DNA of 38,945 bases, taken from assembly GCF_002293435.1 (NCBI RefSeq), contig NZ_DBDF01000040.1, positions 186-39,130 of the forward strand. The letters run 5' to 3'. This DNA is from Bacteroides sp. UBA939. GTDB taxonomy: Bacteria > Bacteroidota > Bacteroidia > Bacteroidales > Bacteroidaceae. How positions within the stretch are numbered: the stretch's first letter is position 1; each line of letters starts with the position of its first letter. The notes below the pieces were generated by a model. The model worked only from the letters and a program-made list of their open reading frames with translations. It searched no databases and was not told the DNA's origin. The position numbers and the translations under genes were made by a program. This document shows positions 7,752-17,602 of the stretch, piece by piece.

Positions 7752-9029
7752 ATGACTGTAAGACAAAAATTATCCGCCACCCCTCTGTACATGCAAATCC
7801 TGATAGGCATGATTGCCGGTATTGTTATTGGTATCATAGCCTTGCAGGCTAAGGGTGGCGCAATTTTTGTAAGCCATTGGATTCAGCCCTGGGGACAAAT
7901 CTTTATCCGCCTCCTGCAACTGATAGCCGTTCCTTTGGTGTTCATCTCTCTGATAAAGGGTATGACCGGACTGAAAGACATCAGCACGTTCTCCCGTATC
8001 GGTGGAAAGACCATCGGCATATATATCTGCACAACCGTGATTGCCATTCTTTTAGGGCTTGCTATGGGCTTGCTCATACAGCCCGGCAAACTGGTAAACC
8101 ACGAACAGGTAGCACACTTGCAGGAACACTACCACACCGTAGCGGAAGAAAAGAAACTTGCTGCCGAACAGACCAATGAGCAAGGACCGCTGGCTTTCTT
8201 GACAGATATTGTCCCCAGTAATGTTATCGAGGCTGCCTCCGATAACGGTAAGATACTTCAAATCATCTTTTTTGCCGTATTCTTCGGACTGGCCTCCCTG
8301 GCACTCCCTGCCCAGAAAGTGCAACCTGTCATTGCTTTGTTTAATAGTCTAAACGACATTGTTCTGAAAATGGTGGATTACATCATTCTATTCGCTCCCT
8401 GGGGTGTAGCGGCATTGATGGCAGGATTGGTAACGGACTTTCAGGGAGATACCAGTATATTCAGTGCATTGGCTGTTTATGCCTTGACGGTTGTTGTCGC
8501 TATGTTCATACTGCTGTTGGTTTTCTATCCAGTACTGGTACACTTCTTTACACGTATAAATCCATGGAAGTTTATCCGGGCAATGTATCCTGTGCAACTG
8601 TTTGCCTTCACCACAAGCAGCAGTGCCGCCACACTACCCGTAACGCTGAAAACCGTGAGAGATAAACTGGGGATATCGGAAAGAGTGAGTTCTTTTGTTC
8701 TGCCCGTCGGAGTTACAATCAATATGGATGGCACATCCTGTTATCAAACTATCGCAATACTTTTTATCGCACAGGTTCTGGGCATTGATTTAAGCTTCTC
8801 GCAACTCTGCATCATCGTTGTCATGACTGTGCTTTCATCCATCGGTACTCCCGGCATTCCTGGTGGAAGTTACGTTATCCTGGCAATGGTGCTTACGTCT
8901 GTAGGCATTCCGGCAGAAGGTCTGGCATTGATATTAGGTATTGACAGACCACTGGATATGTTGCGCACTTCGGTGAATGTAACAGGAGATGCAGTGGTGT
9001 CTGCTATGGTTGATTCACCATCACAATAA
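7752..9029 (+). CDS. dicarboxylate/amino acid:cation symporter (DAACS family)
   Basis: This inner-membrane sodium- or proton-coupled transporter resembles GltP/DctA. It has 425 residues and multiple hydrophobic helices. Hallmarks are the serine-rich re-entrant loop FTTSSSAATLP near residue 290, the NMDGTSCY motif of helix 7 near 325, and the GTPGIPGGSYV loop with the LGIDRPLDMLRTSVNVTGD block near the end. The insertion around 117-145 (HLQEHYHTVAEEKKLAAEQ) is a charged loop. The likely substrates are glutamate, aspartate or C4-dicarboxylates. It is closely spaced with the upstream MuiA-like gene and the downstream barrel gene. Confidence 0.92.
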   Translation: MTVRQKLSATPLYMQILIGMIAGIVIGIIALQAKGGAIFVSHWIQPWGQIFIRLLQLIAVPLVFISLIKGMTGLKDISTFSRIGGKTIGIYICTTVIAILLGLAMGLLIQPGKLVNHEQVAHLQEHYHTVAEEKKLAAEQTNEQGPLAFLTDIVPSNVIEAASDNGKILQIIFFAVFFGLASLALPAQKVQPVIALFNSLNDIVLKMVDYIILFAPWGVAALMAGLVTDFQGDTSIFSALAVYALTVVVAMFILLLVFYPVLVHFFTRINPWKFIRAMYPVQLFAFTTSSSAATLPVTLKTVRDKLGISERVSSFVLPVGVTINMDGTSCYQTIAILFIAQVLGIDLSFSQLCIIVVMTVLSSIGTPGIPGGSYVILAMVLTSVGIPAEGLALILGIDRPLDMLRTSVNVTGDAVVSAMVDSPSQ

Positions 9030-9056
9030 ATATTATCCTTTTATAAAACTCAAATA

Positions 9057-9737
9057 ATGAAACAGACAGTTCTTATCGTTTTCTTTGCAATCATGGCATT
9101 GGGAGTAACAGCCCAGTCACCTGTTTCCTTTCAGGTTAACGCCGGAATCGGTACTTCCAACTTCTGGGGGAAAAACGCGGAAAGCGACACACGCATCGCC
9201 TATAAAGCAGGTGTAGGCATGAACTACGAACTCAGTAGGACATGGATACTCCAAGCATCGCTGAATTTTGTATCAATAGGTGCGCGCAAAGAGATAGAGT
9301 ACGTAGGCAAAGCGAACATGAATGAGATGTATATACAATTGCCTGTTATGATGGCCGCCCGCCTCAACCTCGGAAAGAACTACAGCGCCTCACTGAGCGC
9401 CGGGCCATACATCGCTTACGGTATAGGTGGTAAGACATCCGGCGATACGCGGGAGCAACACAGTCACAACAATTATTATCATGAAGACGGCTATAAATTC
9501 CGCATAGATACTTTCGGTAAACTCACAGATAATAATATGGGAAACAGGCGCATGGATGCCGGAATGATTTTCGGCATCCATATCGAATATCATAAATTTA
9601 TCATGGGAGCAGAACTTCAATGGGGAATGGTTCAGGTTAATAACCAATTGATTAATATATTGCAACCATCCGGTTACGATGAAGCTTTCTCTCCCAAAAA
9701 TGTAGCATCTTTCTTTACGGTGGGATACAGATTTTAA
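9057..9737 (+). CDS. PorT-family outer-membrane beta-barrel protein
   Basis: A clear signal peptide (residues 1 to about 19, ending VTAQ) leads into alternating beta-strand sequence such as FQVNAGIGTSNFWG, RIAYKAGVGMNYEL and SASLSAGPYIAYGIGG. It ends with FTVGYRF, the terminal aromatic expected of an outer-membrane barrel. The length of 226 residues suits an 8-stranded barrel of the PorT/OmpA-beta type common in Bacteroidetes. The function is unknown. It starts 27 nt after the symporter stop and converges on the helicase gene with only 7 nt between stop codons. Confidence 0.8.
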   Translation: MKQTVLIVFFAIMALGVTAQSPVSFQVNAGIGTSNFWGKNAESDTRIAYKAGVGMNYELSRTWILQASLNFVSIGARKEIEYVGKANMNEMYIQLPVMMAARLNLGKNYSASLSAGPYIAYGIGGKTSGDTREQHSHNNYYHEDGYKFRIDTFGKLTDNNMGNRRMDAGMIFGIHIEYHKFIMGAELQWGMVQVNNQLINILQPSGYDEAFSPKNVASFFTVGYRF

Positions 9738-9744
9738 TGAGCCG

Positions 9745-12700
9745 TTAATGACTTGAAATCATACCATCATTATTAGTGAATATATTTCTGCTAATCAACA
9801 ACTGTATGGCTCGATCTGTGACCATATCCTGATTAGTTCTTTTACGGCCGAATCCCAATATTTGAGAAGTAACTTTCTTCAGGTCTCCGATGGGCATTGA
9901 TATCTGCTGTTCAATGGCATAACGAGCGGCATTCATGACTTCAATTATGGGTATATCCAGAATATCACGCTTTGAATCGACTCGATATAGCGAATAGCCT
10001 TTCGACTGTTCTTCATCTTTCCAATAGATTTTCGTAATGTCGGATAATTGATCCTGATAATAGTCAACCAATAATCCGTCGATCATGGCCTGCAAACGTG
10101 GAGAAATTCTTGCCAGAGACCAAGACTGACAAATACGCTTGTACACAAGTGTATTTGTTATCGGCTGTTCTACACTAATTAGTATCTTTAGTTGTTCCTG
10201 AACTTTATGCTTTGAAGCCAACACAACATTTATATCATTATCTAATGTACAATGAGGAAGATTAGCAAACTCATATTCCTTTTCGCGTTCATTTATAAGT
10301 TTTACAATGCGTTCGTTGACTATATTAAATGATTTTACTCTAATGGATTCTCCTTCAGCAGAACGTTCAGAAGCCGCATTTCCTGGCAATTTTAGACTTT
10401 CCAGTTTCTGAATGATACGTTCAACAACCTTTTCTTTATTTTCAAACCAATCCATAGACCAGATACGCATGATATTCCAACAAAGCATCCGCAATACATC
10501 CGGTTGAACTATTTCCCTGTCTCTGGTTGTTTTCGTCTCGTAATAGTTTTTCCCATCACATAAAAGTCCAAGAATGTATTGGTCGGGTTTATCGGGATCA
10601 ATAATAGCTAAATCCACCTTGAAATTAGAACGTCCTACCAAGGTATCTACTTTATAACCTCGTATTGTTAACTCCTTTGAGACCAATGCTATCAGTCCGG
10701 TAGCTTCATGAGACTGAATTTGCCCGGCAGTGGTAGCAAAAGTTCCTCTCTCAGCAAACTCCAGAAATTTTTTCAATCCTTCCACACCTTTGGCCTTAGT
10801 ACGTTTTAAATCAATCTGCTCAGCACGTAAGGTGGAGAAGACAATCATCTCATAACGAGCACGGGAAACTGCCACATTCAACCGACGTTCTCCACCCTGC
10901 CCATTCAAAGGACCAAAATTCATAGAAACATTTCCATTTACATCCGGTCCGTAACCAACTGAAAACAAGATAACATCTCTTTCGTCACCCTGCACATTCT
11001 CCAAGTTTTTAATAAAGATAGGCTCATTATTTTCATAAGCAATCTTTTCAAGTTCCGGATGTTTTGCCAGTTCCTCCAGTAACAAGTCTTCTATAAGATT
11101 TTGCTGAACCTGACTGAACGACACTACACCAATACTCTTTCCTGAGAGTTTCTCATCAGCCAATCTCATGATTATCTCTTTTACAACAGCTTCAGCCTCG
11201 GCCTGATTACAACGACTACGTCCTTTATCATACACACCTTGTATCTTAACTAAGCGTACTTTAGAAATCCGATCATCAACAGAAGGAAATGTATAAAGCC
11301 TACCCTCATAATATTGTGAATTGCTGAATGAAATCAAACTCTCATGCTTACTACGGTAATGCCAAGTCAAGTAACGTGAAGGCATGGAGAGGGAAATACA
11401 ATCATCCAGGATACTTTCCATATCATCAAAATCGGCTTCATCTTCATCCACCTGTGAAGATGAAAAGAAGCTTGTAGGAGGCATTTGTTTAGGATCACCA
11501 ACCACTACCAGCGCCTTGCCACGAGCTATCGCACCTACCGCCTCGCTGGTAGGCATCTGTGAAGCTTCATCAAAAATGACCAGATCAAATTTTTCCGCAT
11601 TAAGATCTATATATTGAGCTACGGAAATAGGACTCATCAACATACATGGACACAATTTTGGCAATAAAGTTGGTATCTGGTCAATAATACGGCGGATGGA
11701 TGTTCCACGCCCTTTATTGAAAATATTTCTTCTTAAAATACCTACTTCCGAATTAGCCGCCGCTTCCATTGTCAACGAAGGTATTTTGGCAGCCATACGA
11801 CAATAAAGTTCTTTCTTGCTCAACTCTTGGAAGTCTGCAGTAAGTTGCTTATACTTTTCAATTAATTCCTCAAAAATAAGTCCGTTAAATAAGCGAAGCA
11901 TTTCATTGCTATCTACAAACTGCAATGCTAATTGATGATATGTTCCTTTCGCGAAAGCCAACGAAGCATCCTTGCCGTTCTTCCCATGTTTCCGAATATA
12001 ATCGATTACTACGGAAAGTCCTTGCTCCTCCAGTTGTCTTCTACGCAAACACCATTGATACCAGTCTTTTAATAGTTCAAAGTGTGCTAACCACTTTTGT
12101 AGCAGTAAAGGGACACGGATTTCTATTTCCATAGTCGGCAGTTGTACTTCGCATAACTCTCCAAGTTGCTTACACGTAGTATCCATATCTCCCAGAGTCC
12201 AGTGCAAATCTTGAAACAATGTTCCATTCATTTCTCTGAATACATTCCAATCTTCTCCTATTACATTTATAAACTGCGTGATTACAACAGAATAAGACAA
12301 GTTTGTTTCTTGGGCATAACTTAAAAAAAGCTGATTTATATATGGAAGCAGTTCCAGAACAACCTCAATTTCATCCCAGTTTTCCTTTCCTTTTCTACCT
12401 AAATAACCAAATATGCGGAATAGTTCATCAGATTGTTCTTGGAGTTTTTTATCCAATTGCTGGTAATTAACCAATTGCTCCAATAGTTTAGATACATGTT
12501 TTTCTTGCAGATCAGTCCGGTAAATCTTTAATTTCTTCAAATATGAACGTTTGGCAAAGAATTTGGGAAGAAACCACTTTTCATTAATCCCCTTCCATTC
12601 TTGTCGCAACGCGAATGCATTTTCCTGAAAAATTTCCGATGCATAATATTGTTCCACTTCCTTGCGAAGCACTTTTCTATTCTTTCCAATAACAACAATT

Positions 12701-15537
12701 GCCAGCCATTCTTCAATTTGTTTTTTATTCACTGCCATTTGCAGGATAGTTCCGTTCAGCAATGGGATTTTTTGAATGATTTCAATCAATTTCTTCATCC
12801 AAACCAAACCTTCCGATGTATCCGATATAGATATAGATAAGGCATTGATAAACTTCTTTTTAAGAATCATGCATCTCTCAAATAAAGTTGAATATTGGAT
12901 AATCAGTTCCTTTATTTTAATACAATTCTCAGAGAGAATATTATAAGGCTCTAATCCCTGTAGAGGATGATTTGCGGGATGTCCCGTAATTTTTATGATT
13001 GTATCCAATGCAGCTATTTCATCATTCATGATCTGCAGTGAATCTTTGGTCAATTGTTTAAAAACAGATAAATCAATAGCAAGTTCTTCACCTTCTATGG
13101 ACAAATAATTCGTAATACAATCGTAGAGCGACAATCCTGACGTATGTGCTCGATGAAGTTCTTCCATGTAAGCAATAAGTTTTCGTCTGTATTCGAATAA
13201 TTGTTCCGATTTTAACTGATACTCTGCCGGAGACTGGATACGGATAACCTCAATGGCTTTTTGCAATTGTTCCAAAAAATGCGATTTAGTGACTTTATTC
13301 GAATGAAGTTCCAGACAGAAAGGGCCTAATCCGATTTTCTCCAAACGATTTTGCACAACAGACAAAGCTGCCATCTTTTCCGCTACGAACAATATTCTCT
13401 TTCCTTTATAAAGAGCATTGGCTATCATATTAGTTATAGTCTGCGACTTACCTGTTCCCGGAGGTCCATGAAGAATAAAACTCTTTCCTTCACCAGCTTC
13501 TATCACTGCTTCCAATTGAGAAGAATCAACTGCTACCGGTATAGCAAAATTATCCGGTCCTAACTTCTTATCTATACTTCGGGCGTCAACTTCTATTCCT
13601 CTCTCTTCCAATTGTAGTCTGTTTTCCATAAGGCTGGCAATAACAGGATTCTGTTGCAATAGTTCCGCGTTAGAATGGATATCATTCCACATAACAAACT
13701 TATTGAAAGAGAAAAGTCCCAGCAACGCTTCTTCTTCTATATCCCACCCTTTCTGGTTCCGGATATTAGTACGAATTGTAGCAAAAATCTTTTTCACATC
13801 TACCCCACTTTCATCAGTAGGAAGAGGATCCAAACCTGAAATATGTACATTAAACTGTTGCTTCAACAATTCAACCAACGTTATATTCAATATAACTTCT
13901 TCGTCACGAGTACGGATTACATACCCCGTGGCACCACCTTTCCGTACAATATCTATGGGAATCAACAAAACCGGCGCATAACGCGGACGCACACTCTTAG
14001 GAGACTCATACCACTTCAATACGCCTAATACCAAAAACAAAGAGTTTGCACCATTCTCTTCAATAGCAGTACGGGATGTTCTATAAATATATTTAAGAGC
14101 GTTCTGAAGTTCCGTATCAGTCAGATATGAACGGAGCTTTTTATTTTTCAGTTCATTGACTACAAGTTCTTCCAAAGTATCCTTCCAAGTAACAGAGGTA
14201 TATAGTCCAAACTCATTCGGTTCAATCGTTCCCTTTATAGGACATTGCAGAATTTGGTAACTTTCTCCGGCTTGCAGACGATCTTCCAGACGATCTATTT
14301 CAAATGATATAAATGGAATCACTTTTCTTCCCAAACGAATATTAATCAAATTATTGCGTAGCGAAAAGTCCAATAATTTTCGCTCCCATATAACTTGTTT
14401 GGTTATCTCCTTCCTATCATCATCCGGCTTAATTTCATACCGTTCTAACTGATTTACTTTTTGTGTCGCATTCTTGTGTTCCACCCCCTCATTTTCAATA
14501 ACCCAGTGGCCTTCGTGATTTATTCTCTGGGGTAAAGGTCGTATGCTATTCAATCGGCTTCTATATACATCTACAAATAGTTCGAACTTATTATCCTCTC
14601 TTAGTTGTTTTTGGGCCAAATTCACCGCTTGCTCAAAAGTAACACCATCTGAAGCGGTCAGCACAGTCGTTTCAACCAATACAATTTCATTGATACCATC
14701 TGAGCTTCCTTTTAGTAAAAATGAAGCATCATCTCCAACAGGTTGCGAATACATGTCTTCCACAAGCCATGCTCCTACAAATATATGACCTTTCAGTAGT
14801 ACCAGAAGAGGGTGAATACCATTGGCTTCCAAGCAAGAGGCAAACAATAAAGTAGAATCCATACATGTTCCCAACTTTTCTGTTAGTACCTTATCCGCCA
14901 TACGAATGCGTTGCCCAAAGGGTTCGAAACTGGCAGGTGGCGTACAATATACTAAAGACTCGGAACGCAATGCCTCATAAATAGCCGCAACCTGTGCCCT
15001 CACTCTGTTCGGATCCTTCGTCTGGTATTCGTCAAGAGCAGAGTGTCCAGTCCAAGTTTCCAAAAATTGAGAAGCCTTGACGCTAACCCTTGAAATGAGC
15101 GGATGATTAGGGACAACAAATGCTGCCAAAAGTTCAGGCATAATTTTAGCCCCTGTCCATTGATTATAAGCCATAAGACTAATAGGATATTGGGATTCAA
15201 ACAGGATTTCATCAACAATGGATATAGTAAGAGTAAATTCAGTTTCGACTCTTTCCGTCAATTCTATTAGCTTATTGGTTTTTGAAGCAATCTTCAACTG
15301 ATTGACACGCACAATCTTGCCTTGCGGGATAACATCTACGACAATTTCTGAATGTTCTATCAATTCTCCATCAATAGATACACTTACTTGTTTCCAATCT
15401 TTCGTATCTCGATTGGTTATGTCACAAAAAGAAAAAGACAGAACATTATTATGCTGCATAGCATAATTAATACATGGGAGGTATTCCAACTGAATTTCGC
15501 TATTACATACCCTATCAGTTACGTTGTTGTTTTCCAT
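9745..15537 (-). CDS. DUF4011/DUF3320 superfamily 1 helicase with transglutaminase-like and PD-(D/E)XK nuclease domains; putative anti-phage protein
   Basis: A giant multidomain protein of 1930 residues. A transglutaminase/papain-like region has GTCMDS (Cys225) and GHIFVGAW (His251). DUF4011 begins around 375 (KQVIWERKLLDFSLRNNL). The SF1 helicase has Walker A GPPGTGKS (691-698), DEASQMP from 1323, GDPKQMPP, WHYRSKH, QGDERDVI and NVAVSRAR. A restriction-like nuclease of the Vsr/MTES_1575 type has Asp1642 and CDGK (1660-1663), followed by a QPDVLRMLCWNIMRIWSMDW block. DUF3320 is at the C-terminus. This order matches the single-gene defence system I recall as Hhe (DUF4011-helicase-Vsr). The gene is AT-rich, oriented against its neighbours, and stands alone between housekeeping genes, consistent with acquisition. 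Its activity is not shown by sequence alone. Confidence 0.85.
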   Translation of the reverse strand: MENNNVTDRVCNSEIQLEYLPCINYAMQHNNVLSFSFCDITNRDTKDWKQVSVSIDGELIEHSEIVVDVIPQGKIVRVNQLKIASKTNKLIELTERVETEFTLTISIVDEILFESQYPISLMAYNQWTGAKIMPELLAAFVVPNHPLISRVSVKASQFLETWTGHSALDEYQTKDPNRVRAQVAAIYEALRSESLVYCTPPASFEPFGQRIRMADKVLTEKLGTCMDSTLLFASCLEANGIHPLLVLLKGHIFVGAWLVEDMYSQPVGDDASFLLKGSSDGINEIVLVETTVLTASDGVTFEQAVNLAQKQLREDNKFELFVDVYRSRLNSIRPLPQRINHEGHWVIENEGVEHKNATQKVNQLERYEIKPDDDRKEITKQVIWERKLLDFSLRNNLINIRLGRKVIPFISFEIDRLEDRLQAGESYQILQCPIKGTIEPNEFGLYTSVTWKDTLEELVVNELKNKKLRSYLTDTELQNALKYIYRTSRTAIEENGANSLFLVLGVLKWYESPKSVRPRYAPVLLIPIDIVRKGGATGYVIRTRDEEVILNITLVELLKQQFNVHISGLDPLPTDESGVDVKKIFATIRTNIRNQKGWDIEEEALLGLFSFNKFVMWNDIHSNAELLQQNPVIASLMENRLQLEERGIEVDARSIDKKLGPDNFAIPVAVDSSQLEAVIEAGEGKSFILHGPPGTGKSQTITNMIANALYKGKRILFVAEKMAALSVVQNRLEKIGLGPFCLELHSNKVTKSHFLEQLQKAIEVIRIQSPAEYQLKSEQLFEYRRKLIAYMEELHRAHTSGLSLYDCITNYLSIEGEELAIDLSVFKQLTKDSLQIMNDEIAALDTIIKITGHPANHPLQGLEPYNILSENCIKIKELIIQYSTLFERCMILKKKFINALSISISDTSEGLVWMKKLIEIIQKIPLLNGTILQMAVNKKQIEEWLAIVVIGKNRKVLRKEVEQYYASEIFQENAFALRQEWKGINEKWFLPKFFAKRSYLKKLKIYRTDLQEKHVSKLLEQLVNYQQLDKKLQEQSDELFRIFGYLGRKGKENWDEIEVVLELLPYINQLFLSYAQETNLSYSVVITQFINVIGEDWNVFREMNGTLFQDLHWTLGDMDTTCKQLGELCEVQLPTMEIEIRVPLLLQKWLAHFELLKDWYQWCLRRRQLEEQGLSVVIDYIRKHGKNGKDASLAFAKGTYHQLALQFVDSNEMLRLFNGLIFEELIEKYKQLTADFQELSKKELYCRMAAKIPSLTMEAAANSEVGILRRNIFNKGRGTSIRRIIDQIPTLLPKLCPCMLMSPISVAQYIDLNAEKFDLVIFDEASQMPTSEAVGAIARGKALVVVGDPKQMPPTSFFSSSQVDEDEADFDDMESILDDCISLSMPSRYLTWHYRSKHESLISFSNSQYYEGRLYTFPSVDDRISKVRLVKIQGVYDKGRSRCNQAEAEAVVKEIIMRLADEKLSGKSIGVVSFSQVQQNLIEDLLLEELAKHPELEKIAYENNEPIFIKNLENVQGDERDVILFSVGYGPDVNGNVSMNFGPLNGQGGERRLNVAVSRARYEMIVFSTLRAEQIDLKRTKAKGVEGLKKFLEFAERGTFATTAGQIQSHEATGLIALVSKELTIRGYKVDTLVGRSNFKVDLAIIDPDKPDQYILGLLCDGKNYYETKTTRDREIVQPDVLRMLCWNIMRIWSMDWFENKEKVVERIIQKLESLKLPGNAASERSAEGESIRVKSFNIVNERIVKLINEREKEYEFANLPHCTLDNDINVVLASKHKVQEQLKILISVEQPITNTLVYKRICQSWSLARISPRLQAMIDGLLVDYYQDQLSDITKIYWKDEEQSKGYSLYRVDSKRDILDIPIIEVMNAARYAIEQQISMPIGDLKKVTSQILGFGRKRTNQDMVTDRAIQLLISRNIFTNNDGMISSH

Positions 15538-15710
15538 TAGTTTCTACCATTATATTACAATAAAATGCAATATTCGTTCAAATTTTAAACAATAACAAAT
15601 TATTTATCGGAAATTATTCATTTAAATTACAATTCATCGTTTTACCGATACTTTTGAATAAACGGTTTGGCTTCATTCGGTATCGTTTTAAGCTAATTAC
15701 TAATTGTTGC

Positions 15711-15883
15711 TTCACTAAGATTTAATTCTTCGTTCACTAAGAACTAATATTTGCTTTGCATAAATCTTTTCGTTCGACGGTTGTCGAATTTGCGTTCGAC
15801 AGCTGTCGAATAATTATTCGACATATATCGCATAATCATTCGACAGCCGTCGAACGAAAAGATTTATGCAATCGCAGAGATAG
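15711..15883. repeat. 22-bp palindromic array with 33-bp inverted arms (array C)
   Basis: Four 22-bp units (15773-15794, 15795-15816, 15817-15838, 15839-15860) each begin TTCGAC, and three contain a TTCGAC-nnnn-GTCGAA palindrome. Two earlier units at 15711 and 15733 start TTCACTAAG, also 22 bp apart. Arms 15757-15789 and 15838-15870 are inverted copies matching at 32 of 33 positions. Perfect palindromes occur at 15795-15810 and 15805-15822. The rest of the 543-nt gap between the helicase gene and tilS (15538-16080) is AT-rich with no gene that I can support. Confidence 0.88.
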
Positions 15884-16068
15884 ATTTATTATAAATAGGT
15901 ATTAAATGACAGGCTAAACAGAATCAGTTCATAACGATACCGGCAGGATAAACTTTTTGGGTACAGTTACCCTGAATTATTGTTATAGCTACTACTGTAC
16001 GAATAATACAAGCTAAAGAAAAAACAGCTTTCTTCAATCAACCGACATAAAATACGAAAGATATTATG

Positions 16069-16076
16069 TAAATTTG
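16069..16076 (+). promoter_or_regulatory. -7 box directly before tilS
   Basis: TAAATTTG matches TAnnTTTG but ends only 4 nt before the tilS ATG, so it would give a leaderless or nearly leaderless mRNA. No convincing -33 box is present. It may be chance in AT-rich sequence. Confidence 0.4.
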
Positions 16077-16080
16077 CATA

Positions 16081-17394
16081 ATGAATTATAACAAAGTAAC
16101 ACAATACATCGAACAAGAAAAGCTCTTCACCCCGAAAGACAAAATCTTGGTGGCGCTAAGCGGCGGAGCAGACTCAGTGGCTTTGCTATGTCTGCTCCTT
16201 GATATGGGATATAACTGTGAAGCTGTTCATTGCAATTTTCATTTGCGAGGCGACGAGTCCGACCGCGATGAAATGTTTGTGCGAGAGTTGTGTTTCCAAC
16301 GAGAAATTCCATTGCATGTCCGGCATTTCCAAACAACGGAAGAAGCGGCAAAACAACACATCTCCATCGAAATGGCAGCGCGCGAATTACGATATGCATG
16401 GTTTGAGGAAATCCGTCAGGAACAACATGCCGACGTCATCGCTGTTGCCCACCACAAAGACGATAGCGCAGAGACCTTTCTCCTTAACCTCATCCGTGGA
16501 ACAGGCATCAATGGATTACTGGGTATTCGTCCTAAAAACGGTTATATCGTTCGCCCTCTGCTGTGCCTTGACCGTAAAGACATAATGGAATATTTGCAGG
16601 AAACCGGGCAAACTTATGTTACGGACAGTACGAACTTACATGATGAATATACCCGCAACAAAATACGCCTCAACCTCCTACCCTTAATGCAAGAAATCAA
16701 TCCATCGGTAAAGAAAAGTATTCTCCGTACCGCAGGATACCTGAATGATGCAGCTTTAGTATATAAAAGCAACATCACGGAAGGAAAACAAAAAGTACAA
16801 ACCGAACAAGGCATCCTGATAAACGCCATACTGCAAGAACCCGCTCCCGAAACTTTACTATTTGAAATCTTACATCCGTTGGGCTTCAACAGCGCACAGA
16901 TAAAAGACATTTTTGCGTCTTTGAACGGACAATCCGGAAAGATATTCCTTAGCAAAGAATGGCGTATCATAAAAGACCGGGAATTACTATTGATAGAACC
17001 TGCCAATACTGTAGATACTCCGAATGTGGCGTTATTGCCGGAAAACAACAACCCGCCTTTCCGGCTGACGATGGAAGAATTGGAAATCACGGAAGATTTT
17101 ATTATTCCCCGAGACCGGGATACAGGTTGCTTTGATGCGGACAAGCTAAAGCATCCTCTCTCTTTACGATGCTGGCAACAAGGCGACAGTTTTATACCTT
17201 TCGGCATGACTGGACGAAAAAAAGTCAGCGACTACCTCACCGACCGGAAGTTTTCTATTTCCCGCAAAGAACAACAATGGGTGCTTTGCAGCGACCACCA
17301 AATCATCTGGCTGATTGGCGAACGCACAGACAACCGTTTCAGAGTAGACGAAAAAACACGCCGGATATTAATCGTAAAACGAATTATCAACTAA
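16081..17394 (+). CDS. tilS: tRNA(Ile)-lysidine synthetase
   Basis: TilS attaches lysine to C34 of tRNA-Ile(CAU) so that it reads AUA codons; it is essential in most bacteria. The PP-loop ATP-binding motif SGGADS is at residues 27-32. HCNFHLRGDESDRDE and the HHKDDSAETFLLNLIRGTG block are conserved catalytic-domain features. The C-terminal TilS domain (CWQQGDSFIPFGMTGRKKVSDYL, from about residue 364) binds the tRNA acceptor. At 437 residues it is full length. The next methionine lies beyond the PP-loop, so the start at 16081 is firm. It is monocistronic by appearance, with a repeat array upstream and a convergent gene downstream. Confidence 0.96.
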   Translation: MNYNKVTQYIEQEKLFTPKDKILVALSGGADSVALLCLLLDMGYNCEAVHCNFHLRGDESDRDEMFVRELCFQREIPLHVRHFQTTEEAAKQHISIEMAARELRYAWFEEIRQEQHADVIAVAHHKDDSAETFLLNLIRGTGINGLLGIRPKNGYIVRPLLCLDRKDIMEYLQETGQTYVTDSTNLHDEYTRNKIRLNLLPLMQEINPSVKKSILRTAGYLNDAALVYKSNITEGKQKVQTEQGILINAILQEPAPETLLFEILHPLGFNSAQIKDIFASLNGQSGKIFLSKEWRIIKDRELLLIEPANTVDTPNVALLPENNNPPFRLTMEELEITEDFIIPRDRDTGCFDADKLKHPLSLRCWQQGDSFIPFGMTGRKKVSDYLTDRKFSISRKEQQWVLCSDHQIIWLIGERTDNRFRVDEKTRRILIVKRIIN

Positions 17395-17405
17395 CCTGCA
17401 TTATT

Positions 17406-17562
17406 CAGACTTTAGAAGTTAGAGGAGCTAAAGGAGTTATCAGCCAACAAAGTTGGCTTAGGAGCTAAAGCCAATACTCCATAAGGCATAAATAAGCAAG
17501 ACTATCGGCTTTAATTCCTTAACTCCTAACGAAGTGATAACTACTTTAACTTCTAAAGTCTG
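17406..17562. repeat. nested inverted repeat between convergent genes (possible bidirectional terminator)
   Basis: The outer arms CAGACTTTAGAAGTTA (17406-17421) and its complement (17547-17562) are perfect over 16 bp. Pairing continues to GGAGTTATCA against TGATAACTAC after a 9-nt bulge. Inside, AGCCAAC-AAA-GTTGGCT forms a perfect small hairpin (17442-17458), and AGGAGCTAAAG occurs twice. It fills most of the 208-nt gap between tilS and the minus-strand ferredoxin gene. Confidence 0.75.
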
Positions 17563-17602
17563 AAAATACAAAAATCAAAAGCAGCAATCTTTCAAATCTC
17601 TT

